A stretch of DNA of 64,000 nt, from contig NC_091674.1 of assembly GCF_042453785.1 (NCBI RefSeq), positions 28,159,501 to 28,223,500 on the forward strand. Reading direction: 5' to 3'. Positions 11,851-23,811 of this stretch are shown one piece after another. Every line of letters starts with the position of its first letter. The first letter of the stretch is position 1. The DNA comes from Malus domestica. Lineage: Eukaryota; Streptophyta; Magnoliopsida; Rosales; Rosaceae. Position numbers and translations under genes: made by a program. The notes under the pieces are model-generated. The model did not search any database. It saw only the letters and a program-made list of their open reading frames with translations, and was not told the origin of the DNA.

Positions 11851-12239
11851 AATGAGGTGCAATAAATCTCTGAAATATAGGGAAAATTCCTACAAGCAAT
11901 AACTCTCTGAATGTACTCATTGCACACAATTGGTGCCCTTATAAAAGAAAGGGCAACATGACCGTTTGTTCAAAAATCAAAGAGGCACCACTCTCCGGAT
12001 TCTAAAGAGGCACCACTTTCCACATGCAACATCAGCTCCTCGGGTACCACAGATAACTTTGCCAAAGATCTCTGACAAAGTTTAGACACATAAATTTTGA
12101 AGGTCCAGCTACCCTACTATTACCCACAAGGGTAAAGGAACAGCACCACTGCTTGATAACTAGAAAGTCTCAATGTGTGTCAACCTCCGTACTCCGTGGC
12201 AAGGCAGACTGGCAAAAATGCCCAACCTTTACTCACATT

Positions 12240-13075
12240 CGAGAAAACATTCCCAACAAGATTGCTTGCTCAAAAATCGAAGAGGAACCACTCTCCGAAT
12301 CTCGAGAGCCAGACTCCCAACATGATTACTTTCTCAAAAATCGAAGAGACACCGCTTTCTGAATCTCAAGAGTCAGACTCCCAACAGGATTGCTTTCTCA
12401 AAAATTGAAGAGGCACCGTTCTCTGAATCTCGAGAGCCAGATCCCCGACATGATTGCTTGTTCGAAAACCGAAGAGGCACTACTCTCTGAACTTCGAGAG
12501 CCATATTTCCTTGGATAAAGCTTGTCTGCAATCTTCACACGCAACATCAGCTTTCCAGATACCACATACGACTATTTCAAAGCACTCTGACAAAGTTAAA
12601 ACATGTGAAGCTTGCAGCTCCCACTACATTGCTATGACCAAGAAAGGTAAAGGAATAACATTATTACTTGCTCAAAAATCGAAAAGGCACTGCCCTCCGA
12701 ATCTCGAGAGCCAGACTCCTAACATGATTACTTTCTCAAAAATCGAATAGGCACCGCTCTCTGAATCTCAAGAGCCAGACTCCCAACATGATTGCTTTCT
12801 CAAAAATAGAAAAGGCACCGCTCTCCGAATCTCGAGAGCCAGATCCCCGACATGATTGCTTGTTCAAAAACCGATGAGGCATCGCTCTCCGAACTTCGAG
12901 AGCCAGATTTCCTCGGATAAAGCTTGTCTGCAATCTTCACACGCAACATCAGCTTTCCAGATACCACATACCACTTTTTCAAAGTGCTTTGACAAAGATA
13001 AAACACGTGAAGCTTGCAGCTCCCACTATATTGCTACGACCAAGAAGGGTAAAGGAATAGAATTATTTCTTGTTG
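12240..13075. repeat. Hierarchical tandem repeats inside the nested LTR element
   Basis: Units of about 64 bp start at TTTCTCAAAAATCGAAGAG and contain TCTCGAGAGCCAGA. They repeat about seven to eight times across 12260-12910. In addition a block of about 160 bp (starting AAAGCTTGTCTGCAATCTTC) occurs at about 12507 and again at about 12920. Matching but less expanded sequence is in the 12.6-kb element at 60000-60310. Confidence 0.8.
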
Positions 13076-15844
13076 TTAGGGAAACTCCTATATATATCGA
13101 CCTTCATCCTCCACGGACAGGCAGACCTGCAAAAATGCTCAAAACTTCATCATATCTGAAAGGGCACTCCCAACGAAGCCTCTCGAAATACTTAGCTTTC
13201 TTCCCCCCCCAATAATACCTATGCAAACCAGCCACACCAGAGGAAAAGTATCTCATATCGTCAGGGTCAAAAGCAAAAGTATCCTATATCATGCTTTTTC
13301 CCTATCTTTTCCTTTGCCCTTGTTCTTACCTGCAAGACAATGAGAAAGAGAGCAATCAGTCAGCACTTGGAATCAAGCTTCCAGTCAGGAACTGACTGCC
13401 TGGAACCCCTTGCCTGATTACTTACCTGACATTGCTCTCGAGTACTCATCTTCAACATCTTATGCTTCCAGAAAAGATACCACATCTGCCTGAAGAACAG
13501 ATAGGGCAAGTGAGAAGGATATAAGGAAGCATGTGGAGACAAGCGCAACAGAACACATGCCGATTCATCTATTACTTTGTCAACAGCAAAAGTATCCCAT
13601 ATCATCAAGGTCGAACGCACTCTTGATTTGATGGACTTGTTTTGACCCTCAAATTCTTGAATCGGCCTTATACTCTGGAGGAAACCAGAAAACCATCCAG
13701 CCTAGTTCAAGAAAAAACCTGTGGAAAGTTACTTCTTCAAAAGCAAAAGTATCTCATATCATCTCTTCTCCATTTGCTTCTCCTTATCCTTGTTGCTGTT
13801 TACGACACAAGGAGAAAGAGAACAATCAACCGGAAGCCGAAGTCGAACCTTCGATCCAGGTTGTTTGCTTGGAAGTCTGATTGTTTACCTTGTCTGTTAC
13901 CTCTTTCGGAAAATCTCCTAGCTCGGCGACTTGGGGGACTCCTACTATAGGGTTTTGTATCGCACTTGACCAAGCCTGAAACTACAAGTAAGCTTCAAGT
14001 GAAATTGATACATTACCTTGTGCATCTTCATCGGTTAAAGATACCACCCCTGAATGGAGGAAAAGTACTTCTAGAGAAGATGCCACATCTACGTATAAGA
14101 CAGATAAGGCAAGTAAAAATGATACCACACTTCGGTACTTAGAAGTTTCGTGATTACTCAATAGCTTGGATCTTGCAAGTCCCCAACCGAGGAACTTCCC
14201 TCACTCGGGAACATAGGGGAGCACTGTTTGTACCATACTTGACCAATCCCAAAACTACTGAGCACCGATCAACGTTATACCGTCAAGGACCCAGAAGAGT
14301 TTCCCTACAACCAGGAGGCCAATCACAGCGTGACACGTGTCGACATCAGAAGCCAATCATAGCGCGACACATGTCAACATCAGAAGTCAATCATAACACG
14401 ACATGTGTCAATGTCAGAATGAAACTAGAAACTCTCTTCTATAAATAGAGATCATTCTCTCACAATATTTCATAATGTCATTTGTACTAAATCATTCACT
14501 AGTACTCATTAAAGGAGAGCTTGAACCTATGTACTTGTGTAAACCCTTCACAATTAATGAGAACTCCTCTACTCCGTGGACGTAGCCAATCTGGGTGAAT
14601 CACGTACATCTTGTGTTTGCTTCCCTGTCCTTATCCATTTACATACTTATCAACACTAGTGACCGAAGTAATCTAGCGAATGTCACAAACTTAACACTTT
14701 CTGTTGTACCAAAGTCCTCACTGATTTTGTGCATCAACACAATGGATTCTCCCTTATGATTTGGAATGACACAAAAGTTCAAAATCTTTTTATGTAACAT
14801 CTAATCATCATCAATAAAATGAGCGGTGAGAACCATATAATTTATTTATTGAATAGAAGTCCATGTATCCGTTGTTAGACACACCCTAAATGTCTTCAAC
14901 TGACTTTTCAATTTCTCCTTTTCAGAGTAAAACAAGCCAAGTACATTTTTAGCTATTGTCTTATGACTAGGTACTCTCCACAAAGGACATGCATGCATGT
15001 AAAAATGACGAAACCTATCTCCCTCAACGAAAGAAAAAGGTAACTCGTCTATAATTATCATCTCAACACAAGCCTTAGTAACTTCCACTTGAGAAAAACC
15101 AATAGCTTCCAACTTATCTTTTGTGCCTGCAAAAGTTAAGATCTTTTGCCTATTTGTGGCAAATATTTCCTTATTAGGACCATGGCTCCTACATCTAGCT
15201 AAGTGATTTCTTATACTAGTTGTACCATTTTTATCCGTGTCGGTCGTATACGATTTGTTGCAATACTTGCACACCCCTTTAACTATACCTCCCTCAATTA
15301 CCCTATTAAAATGCTCCCAAATTGTAGATCTTGAATGACTTCTTAGTGAATCCAACTTATCCAAGAGAGTGTCTTCTTTACTTACTTGATCACTTGAGCT
15401 TGAGCCACCTTGTTTTGGAGTTGCATTGGATAAATTTGTGGATCCACCATGAGTAAGAGGAGTTTGTTGAGTTGCCACCATGGGGAGTTGAGGTGGAGTT
15501 GATTCACCAACAATGTCCTTAAAAAATAAGAGACAGAATCATTACAATTAATTATTAAATAAATTGAGACATAAAAACCATAGATAAAGTATAAAGATGA
15601 CAACTTACTTGTGATGGAGTAGAAGTAGATAAGTTTATTTTTTTTACGGGACCTATTTGATGATCTCATTGAGTTTGAGCTTGAGCTCGAGGCCTTTGAT
15701 GCACTTGACTTCATCTAATTAAGATACAAAACATATAATAAGCAAAGGTAGGATGCACATGCAAAAGCTACGAATGGACATAATAAACCGAACCGAAAAA
15801 ATGTTATGAAACCATTAGATTAGGGATGGTTTTTGTGAGGACCA

Positions 15845-15870
15845 CATATATATATATATATATATATATA
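15845..15870. repeat. (TA)n tract at the left junction of the florendovirus
   Basis: A run of about 13 TA units separates hAT 5' sequence from virus-derived sequence. A second, longer (TA)n lies at the other junction. From memory, florendovirus insertions are often found in TA microsatellites. Confidence 0.85.
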
Positions 15871-16000
15871 GAATATTCCAAAAATATCTTCAAAAAATAT
15901 TTATAAAAAGAAATGGGCATTCGCCTCTTTTAAAACTGAACACCATGTTAAAACAGTTGAACAAGCTTATGCTCTTAGTAAAGATCATGAAACTTGCCAA

Positions 16001-19000
16001 TTGTTTACCCCAGAACAAATTAATTCTCATAGGAAAGATGGTCATAATTATATCCATATAGGTTTAGTGCAAATTGCAGCCAAACCTTTAACACGTAGAG
16101 GTCTTAATACCTCTATTCTCTTATGTCTTCGAGATGCTAGATTCACTGACTTCAGTGATAGCATAATTGGTATGGTTGAATCCAGCCTTTGTAATGGACC
16201 TATCCACTTTGATTGCTTTCCAGACCTTACCATAAGTCTGTCCGACCCCCATATGTTAAAAGCACTTACACTAAATATCAAAACTTCAGGATACAAAGTC
16301 CTAGAAGGAACACAGCCTTTGGCCTTAATTTATAGAATCTATTATAAGGTCACTGACACAAATATGAACTTTCAGGCTTTAACCAAAAGTCCGAAGGATC
16401 ATACTCTCTTGATCCAGACTGATCAAGAGAATGCCAATATTAAAATACCTCGAACCATTAGGTGGTCAGAAATCAATCTCCCTTCAGATTGGTGTCTGAT
16501 AAACGAGAGTCGGCCAGTAGCCATCCAAAACAGTCTAGTTAATTTAGACAATGTAGAACAATACTTTGACGGTACGGTTAAAATTAATTTTGATCGTCCT
16601 GCAAGGCAATCCTGTGATTCTAATAGATCATTTAAATCCTTTACTTCCAATAGGAATTCTTTCTCTGGATCTATGCCAACCGATAGGCAAGGTCGAGACC
16701 AAGAATTAATCAATTCCCTAGCTAATAGGAAATTAAAATCAGTAGATACAGGCTCATCTGTCACCCAACAAGAATTAATAAATGACCTTTTAAATTTCAA
16801 ACTCCAATCACTTGAGACAAACGCTCAAGTAGTCCAGCCTACCTATCATACCCCATCCATTCCTCCTAAGGAAGAACAAACATCCCCAACTGCTTCTGAT
16901 TTTGATGCAGAACCAGTTCATCACCAACTATTGGTTTTAACCAGACAAAAACCTTTTAAGTATGATCGTAAGAAACTCTGTAGAGACATCGAAGCCTTAG
17001 AAAATGTCCCTAGACGAAACATCTTCAGAAGTAAATATACTACTGAAGAGAAATTAGAAATCCATAAGGCATGGAAAGACTTCATGCAAGCCAACAGACT
17101 TGAAATATTTTTCTTCGACTTCGTAGAAAAACATTATGAGTCTGAAAACCAAGTAAAGGTAATAACCAGGGAAAATTGGGTTAAAGAGGACAAGACAGTT
17201 GTCTCCTCTAGTCACCCTCCACAAGAAACTATTCTTATTAGTACTGCGAATACGCAAGTCCCAGCTTCGCCGTTCAAACTTCCGAAGGAAGATGCAGGTG
17301 TCAAACCTGTTATTGAACAAAACAATTTTACCAACCAAAGCCTACATATCATAGGAAAACAGTTGGATAAAATCGAAACTAAGGTTGACAATTTGTCCAT
17401 AAAACCGCTTAGTAGAGAAATACCTTTAACTAGTTTTAGGGAGTCACCCTCTTTAAAAACCTCAACATCTATTAAGATAGAACAAATGCTTCATAAGCTA
17501 GAAAAGGACAAATCAGTTCGTGTGATTAACAACCCACATGATTCTGAAACACCTTCCTCAATTCCAGATTCAGAAGATGAAAGTACTGATTCCATCATTC
17601 ATATGGAGCAAGCCTTTCAGAGTCTTGAATTAAAACGTCTTAACACTAAAAGGACTAATCCTACATCCTTAACTAAAAACTGGTATCCCAGACCAACTCC
17701 TCCTGATCTTCAATTTGAAGAAAGGAATTTCCAATCCCAATTCACTGTTTCATCTGATAAACTCTATGAATGGAATATATATGGTTTATCAGAACAAGAG
17801 TTACTAAACAAACTCCAGCACATCTCCATGGTAGCAAATAGCTATATCACTAACCATGACCTTAGTCAAACCCAAATTGTCGATATCCTTGTCTCTGGAT
17901 TCACAGGAATGCTTCATTCCTGGTGGGAGAAACATCTCACTGATGACTCCAGAAATCTAATAAGAAATGCTGTAAAGCAAGATGAAGAAGGAATACCTAT
18001 CTTCGATGAACATCTAGGACGTGGTGTCCCAGATGCAGTCAATACCTTACTTTATACAATCATACAACATTTCATAGGAATCCCTTCCAACATCACATCT
18101 AGAATCCATGACCAACTAAGCAACTTAAGGTGTCCAACCCTAAGTGATTTTAGATGGTATAAAGATGTATTTATGTCAAGAGTTATGCTTAGAGATGATA
18201 GTAATCAACCATTTTGGAAAGAAAAATTTATAAATGGATTACCAAACCTTTTTGCACACAAAATAAGGAATACCTTAATTAACGAAGATGGTATTATACC
18301 ATATGATGATCTTACTTATGGACATATCATAAGTACTATCCAAAAAGAAGGCCTAAAAATGTGCATAGATATGAAAATATCTAGACAAGCACAATCTGAT
18401 AAGGCAATAGCCAAATATGAATTAGGAACCTTCTGTGAGCAATATGGTTTACCACCTATCGCTCCTTCCAATCTCAGGAAGAAACCAACTACCTTCAATA
18501 GATCTAAGATCTCCAAACCCCAGACCAACTATTCCAAATATCGTAAGAACAAGTATGCTAAACCAAACCCGTTCTATGAAAACCCTAGATCCAAGAGTTG
18601 GAAAGGAAAGAGAAAATCCTCTGGAAAATTCCACTCTAAAGACCATAGTCATAAGGGAAAATGCTACAAATGTGGCAAAGAAGGCCATTATGCCAATAAA
18701 TGTAAAGTTAAGAAGACCATAAGGCAGTTGAAGATTTCTGAGGAAGAAAAGCTTCAACTTATCCAAGCCCTAGAACTCCAAAATACCGACAGTAGTCATT
18801 CATCTGAAGATGATCTAGATTCCACCTTTTCATCCTCATACCAATCTGCCTCCAGTAAACACTCTACCCCAAACATCAAGCTCGGATGTCCTGATGCTTG
18901 TTGTAAAATTATATCAGTACTAACTAAACAAGAAAAACAAGAAGAATTACTCTTGGAACTAATAAGCAATGTTGAGGACACTGAACTTAAAAGGTTCTAC

Positions 19001-21178
19001 CTCAAAAAGCTTAAGAACTTAGTTTCTCAAGAAGAAGTAGGCACTAGCCAATCTCAAATTCAAAAACCACAAATCTCCCTTAGTTCTACTCTAGCAAAGT
19101 TTAGTAAACCTAAGAAAGAAATTACGGTCAGTGACCTCCAGAAAGAAATTAATCAGATAAAAGAAGAAATTAAACTTCTAAAATCTGATAATCACGAGAT
19201 TCGTACACAACTCACTAGAGCCAATACTCCTCCAAAAGAAGAACTATTCAGTTCCTCTTCTTCCAGTAGTCACCATGAGTCTGAAGATGATACCCATTCA
19301 GAACAATTAGTTCTGAATCTTCTTCACAAAATTAGAATCCAAAAATGGTATTCTAAAGTAACAATAGTTATTGAAGACTTTCGTTTTGAAACAATTGCTT
19401 TGATTGATTCAGGAGCAGACTTGAATTGTATTCAAGAAGGTCTAATTCCCACTAGGTATTTCCACAAGTCAAAGGAAATCCTCAGTGCTGCTAATGAATC
19501 TCCAATGGAAATCAAGTATGAACTTCCTAAGGCGCATGTTTGCCAAAATGAAGTTTGTTTCAAAACACCTTTTGTTCTAATTAAGAACTTATCTGACCCT
19601 GTCATATTAGGATTACCCTTTATAGCACTCCTCTATCCTTTTAAGACACATCATAATAGGATTACCTCAAAGGTCTTAGGACAGAGAGTCACATTTGAGT
19701 TCTGTCTGGAAACAGATCTCAAAAAACTTAAATATCTCCAAAAGGATGGCACTTCGCGATCCTTAAACATTATTTCCAATAAGACCAAACATCTTCAATT
19801 CTTGAAAGATGATATTCATCACAAAAGAACTGAAGAACAACTCAAACAAGAGATTATATCTCAGAAAATCCTTAAATTTGAAGAACAACTTGTTAAAGAA
19901 GTATGTTCTGATATTCCCAATGCCTTTTGGCACCGCAAACAACATATCGTTAAATTACCTTATATCAAGGAATTTAATGAGTCAAAAATCCCTACTAAGG
20001 CCAGACCCATTCAAATGAGTCAAGAAGTAATGGATTTCTGTAAGGCAGAAATACAAGATCTTCTTAATAAAGGAATTATCCGTAATAGCAAGTCACCTTG
20101 GTCGTGTCCTGCATTTTATGTTCAGAAAAGTGCAGAACTTGAAAGGGGTTCTCCCCGATTAGTTATTAACTACAAACCTTTGAATGAAGTTTTGGAATGG
20201 ATTCGATATCCTATTCCCAACAAAAGAGATTTAATAAAAAGGCTTAGTAAAGCAACTATTTTCTCAAAGTTTGATATGAAATCAGGTTTTTGGCAAATCC
20301 AAATTCATGAATCTGATAAATATAAAACTGCTTTTGTAACGCCTTTCGGCCATTATGAATGGAATGTTATGCCTTTTGGTTTGAAAAATGCACCATCTGA
20401 ATTCCAGAATATTATGAATGAAATTTTTAATCAGTATAGTCATTTTACAATTGTCTATATTGATGATGTTCTTGTTTTCTCTAAATCTATAGATGAACAC
20501 TGGAAACATTTACATTTGTTTGCTAGGATCATTAGATCAAATGGATTGGTTGTGTCAGCCACTAAAATTAGGTTGTTTCAACTTAAGATTAGATTTTTAG
20601 GTTATAATATCCATAGATCTACCATCCAACCTATTGACCGTGTCATCCAGTTTGCAGATAAATTTCCAGACCAGATTACTGAAAAAACCCAACTTCAAAG
20701 ATTCTTAGGATCTTTGAATTATGTTTCAGAATTTTATCCTCAATTGCGTCAACAATGTAAACCCTTGTTTGATCGTCTTAAGGAGAATCCTCCTGCCTGG
20801 TCTACCATTCATACTTCTATTGTCAAACAGATCAAAACTCATGTTAAGACTTTGCCCTGTCTTGGCATTCCAACTCCCAACTCTTTTAAGATTGTTGAAA
20901 CTGACGCCTCTGACGTTGGTTATGGAGGTATCCTCAAACAGCAAACTTCCTCCGGATCACCTGAACAAATTGTTCGTTTTCATTCAGGTGTATGGAATCC
21001 TGCTCAAACTAATTATAGTACTATTAAAAAAGAAATACTATCTATAGTTTTATGCATTAGTAAATTTCAAGATGATTTGTTAAATCAAAAATTTCTTGTT
21101 AGAGTTGATTGCAAATCTGCAAAACATGTTTTACAAAAAGATGTTCAAAATATTGCATCAAAACAGATTTTTGCATGA
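16001..21178 (+). pseudogene. Florendovirus ORF1 polyprotein (MP-CP-PR-RT-RH), fossil
   Basis: Domains in order: a 30K-type movement protein (about 16001-16600, with YIHIGLVQIAAKPLTRRG and FTDFSDSIIGMVES); a long capsid region ending in a CCHC knuckle (CYKCGKEGHYANKC, 18662-18703); an aspartic protease with DSG at 19406-19414; a reverse transcriptase with YIDD at 20456-20467; and an RNase H start (ETDASDVGYGG, near 20900). The order MP-capsid-protease-RT-RH in one frame is that of florendoviruses and petuviruses. The extreme N-terminal codons lie at the other end of the insertion. Family assignment is from domain order plus the presence of ORF2. Confidence 0.88.
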
Positions 21179-21281
21179 TGGCAAGCCATATTATCAATCT
21201 TTGATTTTGAAATCGAATACATTAAAGGCAGCCATAACTGCATTCCAGATTTCCTAACCAGAGAATTTTTGCAGGGGAAGA

Positions 21282-22601
21282 ATGTCTAATAAGAACACAG
21301 CTTCTCCACAAGGCAGTAGCCAACAAAGGAGGCTTCCCGCCTCATTACCACCACTAAAACAGGAACCTATTCCCGGTTCCTCGGCCTTAGCCATCACCAA
21401 TAGATTTACTCCATTAGGATCAACACTAGGAAGTATCCGACCAAATTACCAAACAGCGTTAGTAAACCAGTATGATCCTTTCTCCTCTACCTACAGGCAA
21501 TCGCCATCCCCCTCTGTAAGTTATACCAAAGCATCTCCTTATATTATTAAACCATCCAAAGAATACTTATTTAGCATTCCCTTCAATTTCAAACATTTGA
21601 AAACACCTGAGGTCATAACCAAAAAGATGTTTCCAACCAATTCCCATTTTCAGCCAAGTGAATTCCACAAAACCCTCAAATACTATACCACTATTCTCAA
21701 TGAGACTTCTTCCGTCACCATAAAACCTATCTTTAATAAATCCTCTGGTAACCAAAACAGAATCTTGTATCATTCCCTTACCATTAATAAATTCTTGTTA
21801 GAATCCGAATGGCAAGTTCCACTTTTCCAGCCCAAGCCTTTTAAAAGCAGTAGCTTTCCCAGTCACTCAAACCATTATACCTATTTTGATTACATTCAAG
21901 CCTGGACTAACATCTTCTTGCACCAATCCGAAGATTTTAGTCATTCATGGTTCATAACCTTTGATCGAAGTTTCAGGTTGAATTTTCCTGCATGGTTTCC
22001 CAGATGGTGGTCAGAACATGGCCTTATCTCTGACCTCATGCCTGACGAATTCAAGCAAGTCTTATCAGGCACTTTCCAGAAGAAGTTCAATAGAACACGT
22101 TTTGATGAAGGAATCCCTTTGTTCGCCCTATTCATGGCAAAATACAAGGTCCCCTGGATCCTCCGCTGGAATTACGAGATTGAATCCAATCAAGTCTTCC
22201 GACAGAGAATGATCAAATGGTGGGACAAGTTCGACTACCAGAAGATCATTGAAGTCGTGCTCAGGGACTTCCCCATAAGTTCTAATCCAGTACCTGCAGT
22301 AGCAGCTCCTCCAGCTTCAGCTTTACCAGAACCAACCAAGGAAGAAATCGATTCATTATCGGACATTAGTCCTTCTTCCTCTCTCAAGGGCCAAACCAAG
22401 TCATCCAAATCTTCGAGCAGTTCGAAGAAAAAGAAATCAACAAAGCTCAAGGCTCTAGCCAAAATTCTCATGAAGGAATTGCAAGAAGAAAATGAAGATG
22501 GATCGGACTCCGACAACTCTTCGGATGCTTCATCACAGTGCGCAGTAGCCACACAAGGAAATATCTTCCCGCCTGATTCTCAAGACCCATACGAATTTTA
22601 A
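21282..22601 (+). CDS. Florendovirus ORF2 protein of unknown function (fossil)
   Basis: The open frame encodes 439 residues. It starts about 100 bases after ORF1 with MSNKNTASPQGSSQQ and ends at 22601. The N-terminal 100 residues are Pro/Ser-rich. The middle is rich in Trp, Phe and basic residues (HSWFITFDRSFRLNFPAWFP). The C-terminus has a Ser/Lys tract (KSSKSSSSSKKKKSTK) followed by an acidic Asp/Ser tail. A second ORF of unknown role downstream of the polyprotein is a recognised florendovirus trait. No known domain was recognised. Confidence 0.8.
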   Translation: MSNKNTASPQGSSQQRRLPASLPPLKQEPIPGSSALAITNRFTPLGSTLGSIRPNYQTALVNQYDPFSSTYRQSPSPSVSYTKASPYIIKPSKEYLFSIPFNFKHLKTPEVITKKMFPTNSHFQPSEFHKTLKYYTTILNETSSVTIKPIFNKSSGNQNRILYHSLTINKFLLESEWQVPLFQPKPFKSSSFPSHSNHYTYFDYIQAWTNIFLHQSEDFSHSWFITFDRSFRLNFPAWFPRWWSEHGLISDLMPDEFKQVLSGTFQKKFNRTRFDEGIPLFALFMAKYKVPWILRWNYEIESNQVFRQRMIKWWDKFDYQKIIEVVLRDFPISSNPVPAVAAPPASALPEPTKEEIDSLSDISPSSSLKGQTKSSKSSSSSKKKKSTKLKALAKILMKELQEENEDGSDSDNSSDASSQCAVATQGNIFPPDSQDPYEF

Positions 22602-23640
22602 ACTTGTAATAGCATGTATAGGAATTTCTAAATTCGTATGATTGTAGTCTAAGTAAGATACTTTGTATCTAGACTCAGTAGAGTATTTTGTAATAGCTGC
22701 ATATGAAGACAAAGCCAGCCGCAAGTGAAAACAGCAGTAGCAGACAAGGCACTATTCATGAATAGTAAAATCACTTTTACTATTCATCCATCATTTCCTC
22801 CACAGTATTCACCCTCGTGAATGACACAGTCTCTGACAGCATCTTCTGCTTTCGGCCTCTTTACAGCAGGAGCACATGCCAAGCGGGAATCCCGCTTCCA
22901 GCCTTCAATCATTCCGCATCACCTCCTCCTTCTATATAGGGACTCCCCGGCTCTGAGGACAGGGGGCTTCTTCGGAGACAGAAAAAACTCTGCGTATTCA
23001 CTTCGCACAGAGTCTACAGCTTCTCAGCATAAATATTGTAATATAAATATATTTTAATTTTAAGTAATCAAGGATGCCTGCGAGCTCCAAGATCCGTCTT
23101 TAATTTTCCAAATCGTCAATAGACGAGACTTCTGTAAGTCTTATTTGATTTTCAATAAATATATTTTCTCTCGAATATCTGCATCATTAATTTAAATCAT
23201 CATGAATACTAAATCTATTTTAAATTTAGTTTTGTTTATATATGCTCTTGTTATTAATCCTAAAAATTTTATATTGATACTAATCAAATTCTTTGAATTT
23301 CCAAATACATATATCGGATATTTCCGGCTTCATATGTTACCCTACTTCCGCACACATTTGGTATCAGAGCCAAGTGTCGTTGGTTATACCATTAGTATCT
23401 GAATACTCTGTTTATACTTTTAGATTTATTCAGTCCCTTTATAGTTAATCTTTTCAGTTTAACCTTTTAGTGTCTCCTGATCTCCATAAGGTCTGAGCAG
23501 TAAGGCGTCACCCAAACAGTAAGTCCCGGAGGATAGGGCCTGAGCGGCGCGCATGACCCAGAGAGCTTGGTGTTTAGAAGCACTAGTAAGATTTTCTGTT
23601 AAGGTTTCTGTATTTTGATTGTTTGAATTTCTAAGTATGA
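22602..23640 (+). promoter_or_regulatory. Florendovirus promoter, leader and primer-binding site
   Basis: Non-coding virus segment. CTATATAGG at 22932-22940 is a 35S-type TATA box. AATAAA at 23153-23158 is a likely polyadenylation signal for terminally redundant RNA. TGGTATCAGAGC at 23359-23370 complements the 3' end of plant initiator tRNA-Met, the caulimovirid minus-strand primer site. The ORF1 start follows near 23637. Confidence 0.75.
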
Positions 23641-23770
23641 GTAGATTGTTTAGATCTAATTCTATGGCCAGCACTAGCTCTAGATCAAATTTAGGAACTA
23701 TACCTGATATTGTCAATGAAGAACAAAAATTTGAATTTCAAACAGACAGTAGTCTAGATTTTGCTGAATG

Positions 23771-23774
<4 letters not shown>

Positions 23775-23809
<35 letters not shown>
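23775..23809. repeat. (TA)n tract at the right junction of the florendovirus
   Basis: A run of about 17 TA units lies between virus sequence (ending TTGCTGAATGGAATA) and hAT sequence (TTGTCAAAGGAAAG). Confidence 0.9.

Positions 23810-23811
<2 letters not shown>

Larger units (their letters stand above)
10737..14739 (+). mobile_element. Non-autonomous Ty3/Gypsy (Tat-type) LTR element nested in the hAT transposase
   Basis: It is bounded by CAATG target duplications at 10732-10736 and 14740-14744. The left LTR starts TGTTTGTACC (10737) and can be followed to about 11186. The right LTR is 14225-14739 (515 bp, ends ATCAACA). The family is that of the 12.6-kb Tat element at 49430-62070. No gag-pol is present: the LTR runs directly into sequence matching that element's 3' region (antisense ORF, tandem repeats, PPT block). 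The two LTRs differ at roughly two dozen of about 445 aligned positions (5-6%), suggesting an insertion some millions of years old at common plant rates. It is a fossil, incomplete, and younger than the hAT it sits in. Confidence 0.88.
9189..15714 (-). pseudogene. hAT transposase (BED finger, RNase H-like core, hATC dimerisation domain), interrupted
   Basis: Read on the minus strand: exon 1 starts at 15714 with a Ser-rich leader and GTAAGT donor. The main exon has a BED-type zinc finger with Cys71-x2-Cys74 and His93/Cys97 counted from a Met at 15481 (about 15330-15190). Next comes the first catalytic-Asp region (CLTTDTWTS, about 14850) and then, beyond the LTR insertion, VDNAS (near 10670). 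After that come CVAHILNLVV, PTRWNSTFLML, VLDPRHKL and the hATC domain with PVSTIASESSFGTSGR (near 9520). A short last exon ends at 9189. Lesions: an extra A in the exon-1 poly(A) run, two nonsense codons just past TDTWTSIQ (one a TGG-to-TAG type), TAA near 9788 followed by a one-base loss near 9705, and a stop near 10610. The 4-kb LTR insertion splits the frame between the two catalytic Asp motifs. Confidence 0.9.
15871..23775 (+). mobile_element. Endogenous florendovirus (Caulimoviridae), one genome length, circularly permuted
   Basis: The 7.9 kb have the florendovirus layout: a long polyprotein ORF (movement protein, capsid with CCHC finger, protease, reverse transcriptase, RNase H), then a second ORF, then a regulatory region with a 35S-like TATA and an initiator-tRNA-Met primer site. 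The right end carries the polyprotein's first codons and the left end carries the continuation. The copy is therefore one circle opened near the start of ORF1 and integrated between two TA tracts. It looks almost whole, with about one break in the polyprotein. It has no LTRs, so age cannot be read from ends, but it is younger than the hAT that hosts it. It is treated as a fossil virus copy. Confidence 0.9.

Noticed and set aside
12736-13006. Overlapping open frames with repeated SRDSESG-type peptides
   Set aside because: They arise from the tandem DNA units of the nested LTR element.
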